Under the pieces are notes generated by a model. It was not told the origin of the DNA, made no database searches, and worked only from the letters and a program-made list of their open reading frames with translations. DNA of 64,000 nt, taken from positions 1 to 64,000 of the forward strand of contig JBCCWO010000005.1 of assembly GCA_039193455.1 (NCBI GenBank), in the 5' to 3' direction. Source of the DNA: JBCBGF01 sp039193455 (lineage in GTDB: Bacteria; Pseudomonadota; Alphaproteobacteria; Rhodobacterales; Rhodobacteraceae). Within the stretch, counting starts at the first letter, position 1, and each line of letters opens with the position of its first letter. Below are positions 7,847-17,507 of this stretch, one piece after another. Made by a program: the position numbers and the translations under genes.

Positions 7847-9406
7847 TCAATCCCGATTCGTGCGGGCCCCGCCCCGCCGGGCGGTCAGGGCGAGCGCGGC
7901 AAGGGCCGCGATAAGGGCGGCGGCCAGCGGCCCGTCGCCGGTCCGGCTGTAGAGCGTGGGGGCGCCGGCTGGCGGCAGCGGCGCGTCGACATACCCCGCC
8001 TGCCCCAGCCCCAGCGCATGGGTCACCTGCCCGCGCGCGTCGATCATCGCCGAAACACCGGTGTTGGCCACCCGCACCACGGGCAGCCCCGTCTCGACCG
8101 CGCGGGCGCGGGCCTGGGCCAGATGCTGGTAGGGCCCTGCGGTCTGGCCGAACCAGGCATCGTTGGTGATGTGCAACAGCCAATCGGGGCGCGAAGGCGC
8201 GGCGGTGATGTTGTGGGGAAAGATCGCCTCATAGCAGATCAGGGGCAGCATCGTGCCAAGCGGCCCCATGTCGAGGATCTGCGGACCGGCGCCTGGGGTG
8301 TAGCCAAAGGTGCCCCGCGCCGCCAGGCTGCCGATCCCGGCATAGGCGGCGAGGTGGCCGAGGGGGATGTATTCGCCGAAGGGGACGAGGTGGTGTTTGT
8401 CGTAGACCGCCGCAACCGCGCCGTCGGCATCCACCACCGCGAGGGAGTTGTGCGCCTGCGCCCCGTCGCGGCGCAAGAGCCCGACGATCACCGGTGTGCC
8501 GCCCGACGCCTCGGACATGTAGCGCAACGCGTCATCCGCCCGGTCAAGCCGCCAGGGCAGCGAGGTTTCCGACCAGACCACCAGATCCGGCGAGCGCGCG
8601 GCGGGCGCCGCGGTGAACTCAAGCTGGCGGCGGAAGAAGACCGGGATCCAATCGGGATCCCATTTTTGGTGCTGGGGCGCGTTGGGCTGGATCAGGCGTA
8701 TGACTGGCGCGTCCGGGGCAATTGGCAGTGCGACGGGGGCAAGGGCGGCCCCGCCCACGACAAAGGCGGCAAAGGGCACGACCGGCGCAACACACCAGGC
8801 CAGGCTTTTGCGATGCCGGAGCGCCAAGGCCGTCGCCGCAACGAGCGCAAGCGTCAGAAACGTCACGCCGTAGGGCCCCACAAGGCGCGACCAATAGAGT
8901 ACGGGCGTCTCGGTCCAGAGGTAGCCGATCATGGCCCAGGGAAAGCCGGTCAGCACATAACCGCGCGCCAGCTCGAACGCCGCAAGAGCCAAGGGCCAGA
9001 TCATCGCGAACCGCAACGGGGTGTGGCCGCCCCACCGCGCGAGCGCCGCAGCCGCCCCCCAGAAGAGCGCGAGGCCACCGGACAGAAAGACCAGCGCAAA
9101 CGGCGCCATCCAACCGTGGCGGGCGATGTCGACCAGGAAGGGCTCGACAATCCAGTGCAGCGTCAGCGCGAAGTATCCGGTCCCGAACGACCAGCCGAGG
9201 ATCGCCGCCCGGCGCGGCGTGTCAGCGGCTGCGGTCAGGACGTATAGCGCAAAAAGCCCGGCCACGCCCAGGGGATAGAGGGCGAAGGGCACCTGCCCCA
9301 GACCCGTCAAGACCCCCGCCAGCCCGGCGAGACCCAACTGTACGCGGGTCGTGCGGGCCGAATACCATCCTGTCAGCCGTGCGCCGAGCGCCGCGGGCTC
9401 AGGCAT
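7847..9406 (-). CDS. lnt: Apolipoprotein N-acyltransferase
   Basis: The 519-residue inner-membrane enzyme adds the third acyl chain to the N-terminal cysteine of lipoproteins. About six hydrophobic segments fill residues 22-230, and a nitrilase-type domain follows with the catalytic triad E280 (VVWSETSLPW), K337 (YDKHHLVPFGE) and C391 (LPLICYEAIFP). The start at 9406 (MPEPAALGARL) lies eight bases inside the preceding corC-like gene and is preferred to an upstream in-frame ATG whose leader would be proline/arginine rich. One final hydrophobic helix lies near the C-terminus. The neighbours corC and ybeY are its usual alphaproteobacterial partners. Confidence 0.95.
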   Translation of the reverse strand: MPEPAALGARLTGWYSARTTRVQLGLAGLAGVLTGLGQVPFALYPLGVAGLFALYVLTAAADTPRRAAILGWSFGTGYFALTLHWIVEPFLVDIARHGWMAPFALVFLSGGLALFWGAAAALARWGGHTPLRFAMIWPLALAAFELARGYVLTGFPWAMIGYLWTETPVLYWSRLVGPYGVTFLTLALVAATALALRHRKSLAWCVAPVVPFAAFVVGGAALAPVALPIAPDAPVIRLIQPNAPQHQKWDPDWIPVFFRRQLEFTAAPAARSPDLVVWSETSLPWRLDRADDALRYMSEASGGTPVIVGLLRRDGAQAHNSLAVVDADGAVAAVYDKHHLVPFGEYIPLGHLAAYAGIGSLAARGTFGYTPGAGPQILDMGPLGTMLPLICYEAIFPHNITAAPSRPDWLLHITNDAWFGQTAGPYQHLAQARARAVETGLPVVRVANTGVSAMIDARGQVTHALGLGQAGYVDAPLPPAGAPTLYSRTGDGPLAAALIAALAALALTARRGGARTNRD

Positions 9407-10319
9407 CGGCGGGGGACGGCTCGGCCGGACCGGGCAGACGCACCCGCAGCCGTTTGATCCGGCGCGGGTCGGCATCGACAACCTCGAAATCGGGGCCGTC
9501 GGGGTGGTGGATCATCTCGCCCCGCGCGGGCACGCGGCCGGCGAGCATAAAGACAAGCCCGCCCAGCGTGTCGATCTCTTCCTCATTCTCGCCATTGACC
9601 AGCTTCTGCCCGATCGCATCCTCGAACTCATCGAGCGGGGCCTTTGCCTGGGCGATGAAACAGCCGGGCTTCTCCTCGGTCCAGTACCTGCCCTCGGCGA
9701 TGTCGTGTTCATCCTCGATCTCACCGATCACCTGTTCGATCAGGTCTTCGATGGTCACAAGCCCGTCGACCCCGCCATATTCGTCGATCACCAGCGCCAT
9801 ATGGGTGCGGTCGGACTGCATTTTCTGCAAAAGCACCCCGATCGGCATCGAGGGCGGCGCAAACAGCAAGGGCCGCAGCATCTTGGACAGGTTGAACCGC
9901 CCGCCCCCGCCGTTGAAGCCGTGGCTCAGCGCAAAGTCCTTGAGGTGGACCATGCCCGTGGGCGTATCCAGCGTGTCCTTGTAGACCGGCAGCCGGGTCA
10001 GCCCGCTTTCGCGGAAGATCGCCACCAGGTCGTCTTTCTTGATATCCGAGGCGACCGAGATGATTTCGGCGCGGGGCAACATCACGTCTTCGACGCGCAT
10101 GCGCCGCAGGTTGCCCAGGCCCAGCGGCGTCGCATGGCCATTGACCGGCGCGGTGTCCGGCGGTGTCTCGGCAGGCGGCGCATCGTCACCGCCGCGTAGG
10201 GTGGACATCAGTCGGGCAAAGAACCCGCCGTTCTGTGCAGGATCGCCTAATTGCGATCCGGGGTCGTCGTCCTGCGCGCTTTGCGCTGCGCTAGAAGACC
10301 CGTCTTGAGCCTCGCCCAT
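9399..10319 (-). CDS. CorC/HlyC-type CBS-domain protein (hemolysin-like)
   Basis: The 306-residue soluble protein has a CBS-domain pair (about residues 75-200, including RVEDVMLPRAEIISV and HMALVIDEYGGVDGLVT) and the C-terminal CorC_HlyC transporter-associated domain (about 215-295, ending EVVDADPRRIKRLRVRLP). Family members are associated with magnesium or cobalt homeostasis, although their molecular role is uncertain. There is no DUF21 membrane part, as expected for the short CorC type. Genes ybeY and lnt flank it on the same strand, with an eight-base overlap into lnt, the standard arrangement in this bacterial class. Confidence 0.88.
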   Translation of the reverse strand: MGEAQDGSSSAAQSAQDDDPGSQLGDPAQNGGFFARLMSTLRGGDDAPPAETPPDTAPVNGHATPLGLGNLRRMRVEDVMLPRAEIISVASDIKKDDLVAIFRESGLTRLPVYKDTLDTPTGMVHLKDFALSHGFNGGGGRFNLSKMLRPLLFAPPSMPIGVLLQKMQSDRTHMALVIDEYGGVDGLVTIEDLIEQVIGEIEDEHDIAEGRYWTEEKPGCFIAQAKAPLDEFEDAIGQKLVNGENEEEIDTLGGLVFMLAGRVPARGEMIHHPDGPDFEVVDADPRRIKRLRVRLPGPAEPSPADA

Positions 10320-10357
10320 CTGACCTTTCCGTTTGTCGGGCCGATCATGGCCCCGTG

Positions 10358-10822
10358 CTAATATGGGTTCGCCACCCCAAGGGTGGCAAGTACTTCGACC
10401 TCCAAAGCCTCCATTACTGCCGCATCTGCGTCGGTTTCATGGTCATAGCCCAAAAGGTGCAATGTCCCGTGCACCAATAGATGAAGGACGTGCGTGTCAA
10501 GATTAAGACCGGCGTCGGCGGCTTCTCGCGCGCAGGTGTCATAGGCGATGGCGATATCGCCCAGTTCGGGGTCATCGCCGGGATCGGGCGGCGCCCCCCG
10601 GTCGGCCCCCGGCCAGGAAAGCACGTTGGTCGGCGCGGGCTTGTCGCGGAACGTGGAATTCAGCGTCGCAATGCGGGTGTCGTCACAGGCCAGCAGGCTG
10701 ACCTCCCACGCCGCGGGATCGAGCGCGGCGCCTGTGAGCGCGGCATCGGTGGCGCGGCGCGCAAGCGCGGTGATGTCCACGTCTCCCCAACGCGTGTCTT
10801 CGATCAGCACTTCAACAGCCAT
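10358..10822 (-). CDS. ybeY: Endoribonuclease YbeY, rRNA maturation factor
   Basis: The 154-residue metalloprotein is a single-strand-specific endoribonuclease that acts in 16S rRNA 3' end maturation and ribosome quality control. The zinc site is H118, H122 and H128 in VHGTLHLLGYDHETD, and the conserved arginine is R59 in FRDKPAPTNVLSW. Length is normal. It is 38 bases upstream of the corC-like gene. In most relatives phoH lies immediately upstream, but here a gene on the opposite strand intervenes. Confidence 0.95.
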   Translation of the reverse strand: MAVEVLIEDTRWGDVDITALARRATDAALTGAALDPAAWEVSLLACDDTRIATLNSTFRDKPAPTNVLSWPGADRGAPPDPGDDPELGDIAIAYDTCAREAADAGLNLDTHVLHLLVHGTLHLLGYDHETDADAAVMEALEVEVLATLGVANPY

Positions 10823-11010
10823 GCGCGCAGGCTAGCGGGGGCCGTTTGCGGGTGGAAGGGTGTTTCGGGCCGCGTGGAGATGGAGGCCAAACTTTCGGGG
10901 CCGCGACGGGCGGACCCTGCCCGATCTTCACAGAAGAGATTTGTAAGTGCCCTGGGCCGCGCCCATAGTGAGGCCTATTGGACAGAACACCCCGGATTCA
11001 CCGACACCCC

Positions 11011-11805
11011 ATGAGCCACTACGAGATTTCGATACTTGGCCGCACGTTCAAGGCGCAGGCGGGCCGTTATGACCGGTTCTGGCGGCGGGTCCGGAAAGGC
11101 AACTGGGAACAGGCGACCTACGCCGCGTTTGAACGCCATGTGGGCCCCGAAACGCTCTATATCGATTTTGGCGCGTGGATTGGCCCGACCGTTCTTTTTG
11201 CCGCGCAATCGGCGCAGGCCAGCGTGGCGCTGGAGCCCGATCCGGCGGCCTTTGCGGAGCTGAAGGCAAACCTGGCCGCAAATGCGGGCGCGCCCTGGCA
11301 GGACCGGATTGTGCCGCTGAACCTCGGGATCCACAAATCCGGCAGGCCGCTGACGCTTTATACAAACTCGGCCGAGGGCGGCGACTCTATGTCGAGCGTT
11401 CTTGCGCGGGGCAAGGACCACAGCGTCACGATCGAGACGCGGCGGCTGGAGGACGTGGTTCGTGACTATCGGGGATCCACGCAAAATACCTTTGTGAAGG
11501 TCGATATGGAGGGTGGCGAATATGACCTCTTGCCATCCATTGCGCCGCTGCTGGCCGAGGATCACAGCACGTTCTTTATCGAGTTCCACCACAGGATGTT
11601 CCGGCAGTCGTTCAACGACGGCTCAAAAGACTGGCAGGAGGCCTATCAGGACGCCTTCGACGCCGCCTATGCCGCGCTACCGCTTGGGCGCCGGTTTTCC
11701 ACGGATGTGGGCGGCGACCTGACCACCGACGAGGTGCAAGCGTTGTTGCGTGGGGCGCTGGCGCGTGACGGCGTGCAGATGCGGAATCTGCTGATCCACT
11801 CCTAA
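11011..11805 (+). CDS. FkbM-family SAM-dependent methyltransferase
   Basis: The 264-residue protein has the class I methyltransferase fold of the FkbM family: motif I at TLYIDFGAWIGPTVLFAA (about 48-65), the acidic end of strand 2 in VALEPDPAAFAELKANLAAN, and the family signature VKVDMEGGEYDLLPSI (about 167-182). FkbM proteins O-methylate sugars or small molecules. The ATG at 11011 starts the conserved part but has no clear ribosome binding site; a TTG at 10978 in the same frame, with GAGG before it, is an alternative. It lies alone on the plus strand between phoH and ybeY. Confidence 0.82.
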   Translation: MSHYEISILGRTFKAQAGRYDRFWRRVRKGNWEQATYAAFERHVGPETLYIDFGAWIGPTVLFAAQSAQASVALEPDPAAFAELKANLAANAGAPWQDRIVPLNLGIHKSGRPLTLYTNSAEGGDSMSSVLARGKDHSVTIETRRLEDVVRDYRGSTQNTFVKVDMEGGEYDLLPSIAPLLAEDHSTFFIEFHHRMFRQSFNDGSKDWQEAYQDAFDAAYAALPLGRRFSTDVGGDLTTDEVQALLRGALARDGVQMRNLLIHS

Positions 11806-11817
11806 GGCCGCAAAACC

Positions 11818-12879
11818 CTATCCCCGCGCCGGGTCGTCGCTGTCATAGGCCTCGATGATCTTGGCGACCAGCGGGTGACGGACCACGTCCTTGGCGGTGA
11901 AGTAGTTGAAGGCGATGCTGTCGATATTGCCCAAGAGCCGCTCGGCATCGTGCAGACCGCTGGTCACGCCGCGCGGCAGGTCGACCTGGCTGCGGTCGCC
12001 GGTGATGACCATGCGGCTGCCCTCGCCCAGACGGGTGAGGAACATCTTCATCTGCATCGCGGTGGCATTTTGCGCCTCGTCCAGCACGACAAAGGCATTG
12101 GCCAGCGTCCGTCCGCGCATGAAGGCCAGCGGCGCAATCTCGATCCGCTTTTCCTCGATCAGCTTGGCCACCTGCTTACCCGGCAGAAAATCGTTCAGCG
12201 CGTCGTAGAGCGGCTGCATGTAGGGGTCGACCTTGTCCTTCATATCCCCGGGCAGAAAGCCCAGGCGTTCGCCTGCCTCAACTGCCGGGCGCGACAGGAT
12301 GATCTTGTCGACATGGCCTTCGATGAACATCGACACGCCCACCGCGACGGCGAGATAGGTCTTGCCGGTGCCCGCTGGACCGATGCCAAAGGCGAGCTCG
12401 TTTGAAAAGAGCGCGCGGACATAGGCCTTTTGCGCATCCGTGCGGGGCTCGACCAGTTTCTTGCGGGTCTTGATCTCGACCCGGCCGCCCTTGAAAAGCT
12501 CCATCTGGTCGCCAGAACGCGTCCCGGTGCCAACCTCGGTCCCGCCCATGCGAATCTCGCCATCGATTTCGCCCGCATCGATGCTGCGCCCGGCCTCCAG
12601 CTTTTGGTACAGCCCTTCGAGCACGCGCACCGCCTGGGCGCGGGTGTCATCCTCGCCAATCACCGCAAGCTGGTTGCCGCGCCGCAGGATCTGGACGCTC
12701 AGTTCATGTTCGATCTGGGCGAGGTTGCGGTCAAACTCTCCGCAAAGGTCAATGAGAAGGCGGTTGTCGGGAAACTCCACAAGGGTTTCGTGGATATCCG
12801 CGGACGGGACGGGATCGGTCAGTGCGCTGATGGCCAAACAATGCTCCGTTTCGGCGTGCCGTTGGACGGATTGGTACAT
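11818..12879 (-). CDS. phoH: PhoH-family P-loop ATPase
   Basis: The protein (353 residues from this start) is a cytoplasmic PhoH-like ATPase, linked by context to RNA and ribosome metabolism through its neighbour ybeY. The N-terminal KH-like part (VEFPDNRLLIDLCGEFDRNL, IEHELSVQILRRGNQLAVIG) is followed by the ATPase domain with Walker A FGIGPAGTGKTYLAVAVG and Walker B AFVVLDEAQNAT, then GSRMVITGDRSQVDLPRG. An in-frame TTG at 12837 has GGAG six bases upstream and would remove 14 residues; that shorter start may be the real one. Confidence 0.92.
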   Translation of the reverse strand: MYQSVQRHAETEHCLAISALTDPVPSADIHETLVEFPDNRLLIDLCGEFDRNLAQIEHELSVQILRRGNQLAVIGEDDTRAQAVRVLEGLYQKLEAGRSIDAGEIDGEIRMGGTEVGTGTRSGDQMELFKGGRVEIKTRKKLVEPRTDAQKAYVRALFSNELAFGIGPAGTGKTYLAVAVGVSMFIEGHVDKIILSRPAVEAGERLGFLPGDMKDKVDPYMQPLYDALNDFLPGKQVAKLIEEKRIEIAPLAFMRGRTLANAFVVLDEAQNATAMQMKMFLTRLGEGSRMVITGDRSQVDLPRGVTSGLHDAERLLGNIDSIAFNYFTAKDVVRHPLVAKIIEAYDSDDPARG

Positions 12880-13103
12880 ATCGCGTGGGGTGGCACAAGG
12901 TCTTGCAGGAAAATGTCACAAAAATATGGCGCAGCCGGTTTGCGTGGGGCCGTAAGCGGCAGCGTTCGGTCCGGCTGACGTTTTGAGACATGTCCCCGGC
13001 GCTTCGCCCTGGCGCACCGGCACAAAACAGTCCCGGAACTGTCCAAATTTTGTCCCATTCTATTCTTAGCGTGCAAGATTAGATCAAGACTGGGAAAGAC
13101 AAA

Positions 13104-13682
13104 ATGGTTAAACTTTCGATCCACGGCAACTATCCGGTAGAGGACTTGCCAGAAGAGTACTCGGCCATCATGAGCCGGGTGCGGGACACGCTGACCGTTA
13201 TTGACGGGAATGGCGAGGAACGACCGGCGACCAACTTTGAAGAACTGCCGATCTTGATCAAAGCCCTGGAATCGCGGCTGACCTATCGGCTGTCTCTCCT
13301 GAACTCGCTGCTCGACCAGCAGGCCGAGGAGATGCTTGAGGGCTCCGAGATCTCACTGCGCGATTTTCGGGTGATGAACCTGATCAATGCGGTGGGCAGC
13401 GTGTCGGTGTCCGACATTGCGACCTTCTGCGTGTTGGAGCGCGAGGAAGTGCGAGTGCTGACATCCAAGCTTGCCAAGGATGGGCTGATCGAGTTCGTAC
13501 CGGATCCGCATATTCGCAGAAAGAAGGTCATCGTGCTGACCTGCGAGGGCGAAGAGACGCTGAACGAGATCCATCCGATGTTTGCGGAACGAAACCGCGA
13601 TCTCGATGCGTTGCTGGGCCCAGTGCGCAAAGCAAAGTTCTTTGAGACGCTGAACCTTCTGACGCGCTCCGCGATGCCATAA
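13104..13682 (+). CDS. MarR-family winged-helix transcriptional regulator
   Basis: The 192-residue protein has a long N-terminal helix region (about 45-80, ILIKALESRLTYRLSLLNSL) and the MarR winged helix at about 85-165: helix-turn-helix VSVSDIATFCVLEREEVRVLTSKL and the wing DPHIRRKKVIVLTCEGEETL. MarR dimers usually repress transporters, stress or envelope genes, often their neighbours. The unusually long N-terminus before the DNA-binding core resembles LdtR-like regulators of Rhizobiales, but I am not sure of that. The start follows GGGAAAGAC. It is divergent from phoH and convergent with the broken chemoreceptor gene. Confidence 0.8.
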   Translation: MVKLSIHGNYPVEDLPEEYSAIMSRVRDTLTVIDGNGEERPATNFEELPILIKALESRLTYRLSLLNSLLDQQAEEMLEGSEISLRDFRVMNLINAVGSVSVSDIATFCVLEREEVRVLTSKLAKDGLIEFVPDPHIRRKKVIVLTCEGEETLNEIHPMFAERNRDLDALLGPVRKAKFFETLNLLTRSAMP

Positions 13683-13786
13683 GGCGCGGGGCGCCGGCCC
13701 GAGCCTTGCCGGGCAGGCGGCGTACCAGCGTCCCCTGGCAGCGAGACGTGGTCGCGAGACCGCGGCACGCCACCGGGCGAAGGCCC

Positions 13787-16219
13787 CTACGACGCGTTGG
13801 CCAGAGGCTGGTCCCGATCCATCGCCAGTTGAAAGGCCGCGACGGCATCGCTTAACCGCCCCGCTTCTGTCCGCAGCGATTTGGCCGCCGCCTCTGTATC
13901 GCGGAACACGGCGGCGTTTTGCTGGGTTTCCTGATCAAGCGCGGTCGTGGTTTTGGCCACCTCCCCTATCCCGCTCGAGGTTTCATTTGTGGCCGAGACG
14001 ATCTCTTGGATTTTGGCGTTGGCCCCTTCCACCCCGGCCACAATGTTCTTCAGCGCGCCGCCCGAGCTTTGAACGAGGTCGACACCCTTGCGGACGTTGT
14101 CCGACGATTTCTCGACCATCTTGGCGATCTCACTGGCGGCCTCGGACGAGCGTTGCGCGAGCGCGCGCACTTCCGACGCGACAACGGCAAACCCACGCCC
14201 GGCATCGCCTGCACGCGCGGCCTCGACCCCGGCGTTCAGCGCCAGAAGGTTTGTCTAAAACGCGATATCATCGATCAATTCGAGGACCTTGCTGATCTCA
14301 TTTGACGAAGCCTGGATTTCATCCATCGCGCTGACCGTCTTGGCAATGATCTCATTTCCCGATTGCGCGAGTTCGGCAATTTCCTCGACCGAGCCATGGG
14401 CGGTTTCTGCGGACAGCGCGGCGGATTTGACGTAATCCGTCAGGCGCTGCAACTCGCTCGCCGTCGCCTCGACCCGGGCCGCGCTGCGTTCCGAGCGTTG
14501 GGACAGGTCGCTGGTCGAGCCCGCGATCGCCACCGCCGAGTTGTCCACGCTGCCCGCGGATGAGGCGATCCTGCTGAGCGTTCCCGCCAGGCTTTCGGAG
14601 GTTTCATTCATGGAACGGGCAATTTCCAGAAAGACGCCGTCAAAGTCTTCGGACATGCGATAGGTCAGATCACCGTCCGCCAGTCGCCCCAATGCGTGGC
14701 GCACGGCGCCGAGCCCCGCATCGGCGGCTTCGCCGATCCGGTTCATGCCGTCGCAGATTTCGCGGAAGATGCCGTCCTTGTCGTCGACGCCCAAACGGTG
14801 GCTGAAGTCGCCGGCGGCGCAGGCATCGACCACCTTCGCAACTTCCGAGGCCGCCGCACGTTCTTTCTTCTGCTGCTCTCTCGCCGCGGCCTGTTCCCGC
14901 TCGGTCGTGGCGGCGCGTTTGGCGATCCTCTCACGCTCCTTGGCGACCTCACGCTGTTCGGCGTCTTTGCGGCGATCCTCTGCCTCTTTCGCTTCCGCTT
15001 CGAGCCGCTTGGCATCCTGCAACGCGTCGCGGAACGCCTCGACCGTGACGTAGAGTTCACGTATCTCGCGCAGCTCTTTGCGATTGCGCCGGATTTTGAC
15101 GTTGAGGTCGCCGGTCGACAACGAGGTCAAGATGCGCGTCGTGGCCCGAAGAAGCACCACGACCCTGACATGGAGCAAGGCATAAATCCCGGCGAGCCCG
15201 GCCAGCGACGCAACGGCGAACAGGCAACTGGCGATGGCCTCGGCCAGCGTCGCTTGTTCGCGCCCCTCCCAATACGAGGTCAAGGACGCGCCCGCGGCCT
15301 GTGACAGCGCCTCCATCGCGCCCAGCGCCTGATTGGAAAACGTGAAGAAATCACCAAAAGCCATTGGATAGGCGGGCACTTCCCCTGCGGGCGTGGCGCG
15401 CGACGCCTGCTCGATCTCTGCGATGGCGGGCACATAGCGGCCAAAGTACAGCGCTTCGGCGGCGTCGATGTCCTGCTGTAGGGCATCGGGCATATCGGCG
15501 ACCGCCCGCACGCTGTTTTTCAGCGATGTCCAGGCCTCTTCCGCGCGGGTGTTGTCGATGGCCAGAAGCCCAAGGTCGACGCCCTTGATCCTGGCCTGGT
15601 TCAGGGTCGCGATGGCAAAATAGGTCCGGGCGCGCCCCCCGAACTCACGCACCTCCCACGCGCGCAACTGCACCGCCTGCAGGGCGCCTGCGACCTGCGT
15701 GGAGACCCCGACGCGATTGCGCAAGAGATCGGTCGCGTTCTTCAGTTTGACGACTTCGGCCTTCAGCTCGAGCGGCAAATCATAGGACCGGGCGGGATCG
15801 CGCGCGGCGATGGGCACCGAGAGCAGGCGGTCGATTTCCCGCCGCAACGCCGCGACCCGCGCAAGGCTTGCCCGGGTCTGGGCGACATAGGTCTCTGCGG
15901 TGGGCAGAAACGTGGCCGCCCCGGCCATCTCAATCGCGTCTTGCAGGCCGGAATCCGCCATGCGCCGTTGGGCGGCGACAAGGTTGCGAAAGTCTGTTGG
16001 GATAGGTTCGGGAAAGGCCAGAGCGACCTGAACGACGCTGCGTTCCAGGGACATCGCGACCGTCGCGCTGACCGCCGTGGTTTCAATTTCGCTGACGATG
16101 GCGGCGCGACGCACATCCCGCAACTCCCCCAGGGACTGGGACGCGACCAGCAGCGCAAAGCTGGCCAGGACAACCCCGATCAGGCCGAAGGCGATCAGCA
16201 GAAGCGACGATAGGCGCAT
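13787..16219 (-). pseudogene. Methyl-accepting chemotaxis protein interrupted by an in-frame amber codon
   Basis: The reading frame runs from ATG 16219 to TAG 13787-13789 but is cut by TAG at 14255-14257. Upstream, 654 codons encode a membrane helix (about 5-27), a helical periplasmic sensor, a second membrane helix (about 330-355), HAMP, a long charged coiled coil rich in Glu, Lys and Arg, a second HAMP-like unit, and half of the signalling domain up to IDDIAF. After the stop the same frame continues TNLLALNAGVEAARAGDAG and the return helix. Receptors normally have IDDIAFQTNLLALNA at this site, so a glutamine CAG has become TAG. The truncated protein would lose the CheA/CheW-contacting tip. 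Sequencing error or readthrough remain possible. Confidence 0.85.
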
Positions 16220-16323
16220 TGGGCAAGGTACCTGGGTTGCGGTCGCACCTGCAGTAGCAACAGCCCGGTTAACAAAGACCTAGCGGATCATGGGATGGGT
16301 GGGCGGCACCCGTGCGTGCCCCC

Positions 16324-17328
16324 CTAGAGGACGTGCGCGCCAAAGTTGCGCGCGGTGTCGTGGAAGACCGCGTGCAGGTGTTGGGGCTGGTTGCGCAGGG
16401 TCGCAAACTCGATGAAGAGGTTCGCGCCGGTCAGGCGGTAGTAGATCGAGCCGTCGAGGTTTTCACCGCCCCATGCAAAGCGGATCGCGGCGCTGTCTTC
16501 GCCGCGCAACCGGGCGCCTTGGGTGCGGGCGAGATCGGGCGGCAGAACCTCGGTCGTGTAGACCTCGACCAGGCGCAGGGCCATGTCGGCCTGGGACTGG
16601 CTGAGATCGCCGAGCGGCACGCCGGCCTGTTCGCGGGCAAGCTGGCCTGCGCTGGTGCGGGTCGACAGGATGTTGCCGGGTGAGCGGGGCCAGGCCAATG
16701 CGCCGGTGCGGGCGGGCCCGGTGAGATCGGTGAAGAGGGTGCGGGCGAGGCTTTCTTCTTCCTTCAGCACGACGAGGCCACGGTGGGGGCCCGAGGGCAC
16801 GGTGTTGGGTTCCGAAGAAAACGCGCTGGGGGTGGTTGAGACGACCTCATCATCGAGGATGGTGAAGGTCAGCGACAGGTGGTGGCCTTCCCAGCGCCAG
16901 GCCCAGGCGCCGGTGGCGGCGGGGGTGCCGTAGATCTGAACGCTGAAGCGTTCGCGGTTGCGGTCGGGCGCCCCCTTGCTCCATTCGTCACGCAGAATGT
17001 CCTGCTGGAGCATGATGTTTTCGGCCTTCTCCAGGCCCAGCCGACTGGTCCCGGTGGCCAACAGGCCCAGCGCAGCGTCCTTTTGGGCGGGCGTCATCTG
17101 TTCGAGCGCAAGGCCCGGGGCGCGACGGGCGCCCAGCATGAAGTTCCAGGCCGGGCGCTGATTTGACGCGAAATCGAAGAGGGCGGCGTTGCGTTGCGGG
17201 CCATCGAGGCCGTTGAGAAACGCAGTGGCCGCTTCGCGCATCGTGGCGCCGGTGGCGGCGCTGGCGGCCTTGGGTGCAGCGGCCAGGGCGGCTGCGGCGA
17301 CGAGGAGGGTGCGGCGTGTGAGGGGCAT
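16324..17328 (-). CDS. DUF3500 protein with an export signal
   Basis: The 334-residue product begins MPLTRRTLLVAAAALAAAPK, a twin-arginine-like signal peptide, so it is probably exported. The mature part matches DUF3500 as I recall it, with RNAALFDFASNQRPAWNFML, RRAPGLALEQMTPAQKDAAL, WRWEGHHLSLTFTI and IRFAWGGENLDGSIYYRLTG; the last resembles the LYYRIHGP-type phrase of the family. No enzymatic function is established. The ATG at 17328 follows GGAGA; an upstream in-frame start at 17349 would weaken the signal peptide. It stands alone, divergent from glpR. Confidence 0.75.
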   Translation of the reverse strand: MPLTRRTLLVAAAALAAAPKAASAATGATMREAATAFLNGLDGPQRNAALFDFASNQRPAWNFMLGARRAPGLALEQMTPAQKDAALGLLATGTSRLGLEKAENIMLQQDILRDEWSKGAPDRNRERFSVQIYGTPAATGAWAWRWEGHHLSLTFTILDDEVVSTTPSAFSSEPNTVPSGPHRGLVVLKEEESLARTLFTDLTGPARTGALAWPRSPGNILSTRTSAGQLAREQAGVPLGDLSQSQADMALRLVEVYTTEVLPPDLARTQGARLRGEDSAAIRFAWGGENLDGSIYYRLTGANLFIEFATLRNQPQHLHAVFHDTARNFGAHVL

Positions 17329-17427
17329 GGGCAAATCTCCTTTGACCAAAAGATAGGGCCCGCGGCCTTGGATTGCCCGTCAAACTCTTGCGAGGCGGCG
17401 ATAGATTGCGGGATCTCGCCCCACGAC

Positions 17428-17462
17428 TTTCACTTTGCGTCATTGCGAAAGCAAAGCGAAAG
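17428..17462. promoter_or_regulatory. Candidate GlpR operator (repeated TTTCxCTTTGCG / GCGAAAG)
   Basis: Upstream of glpR the sequence CTTTCACTTTGCG is followed by GCGAAAG and AGCGAAAG in opposite orientation, giving a dyad of CTTTC-like units. Repeated TTTCG-type units are common operators of DeoR-family proteins. The site ends 45 bases before the glpR start. This is inference from pattern and location. Confidence 0.4.
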
Positions 17463-17507
17463 TGGATATCACTGGCCCGCGCAACCGCCCTGCCCTAGAG
17501 AGGCCCC

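Noticed and set aside
7643..9247. A 534-codon open frame on the plus strand
   Set aside because: Spans antisense to metK, the riboswitch and lnt, all certain features.
14255..14257. Pyrrolysine or other recoding at the TAG in the chemoreceptor
   Set aside because: TAG is the normal stop of several genes here (cmk, pucA, nqrA), the MttB homologue has no internal TAG, and no pyl genes are seen. Nonsense mutation or sequencing error is simpler.
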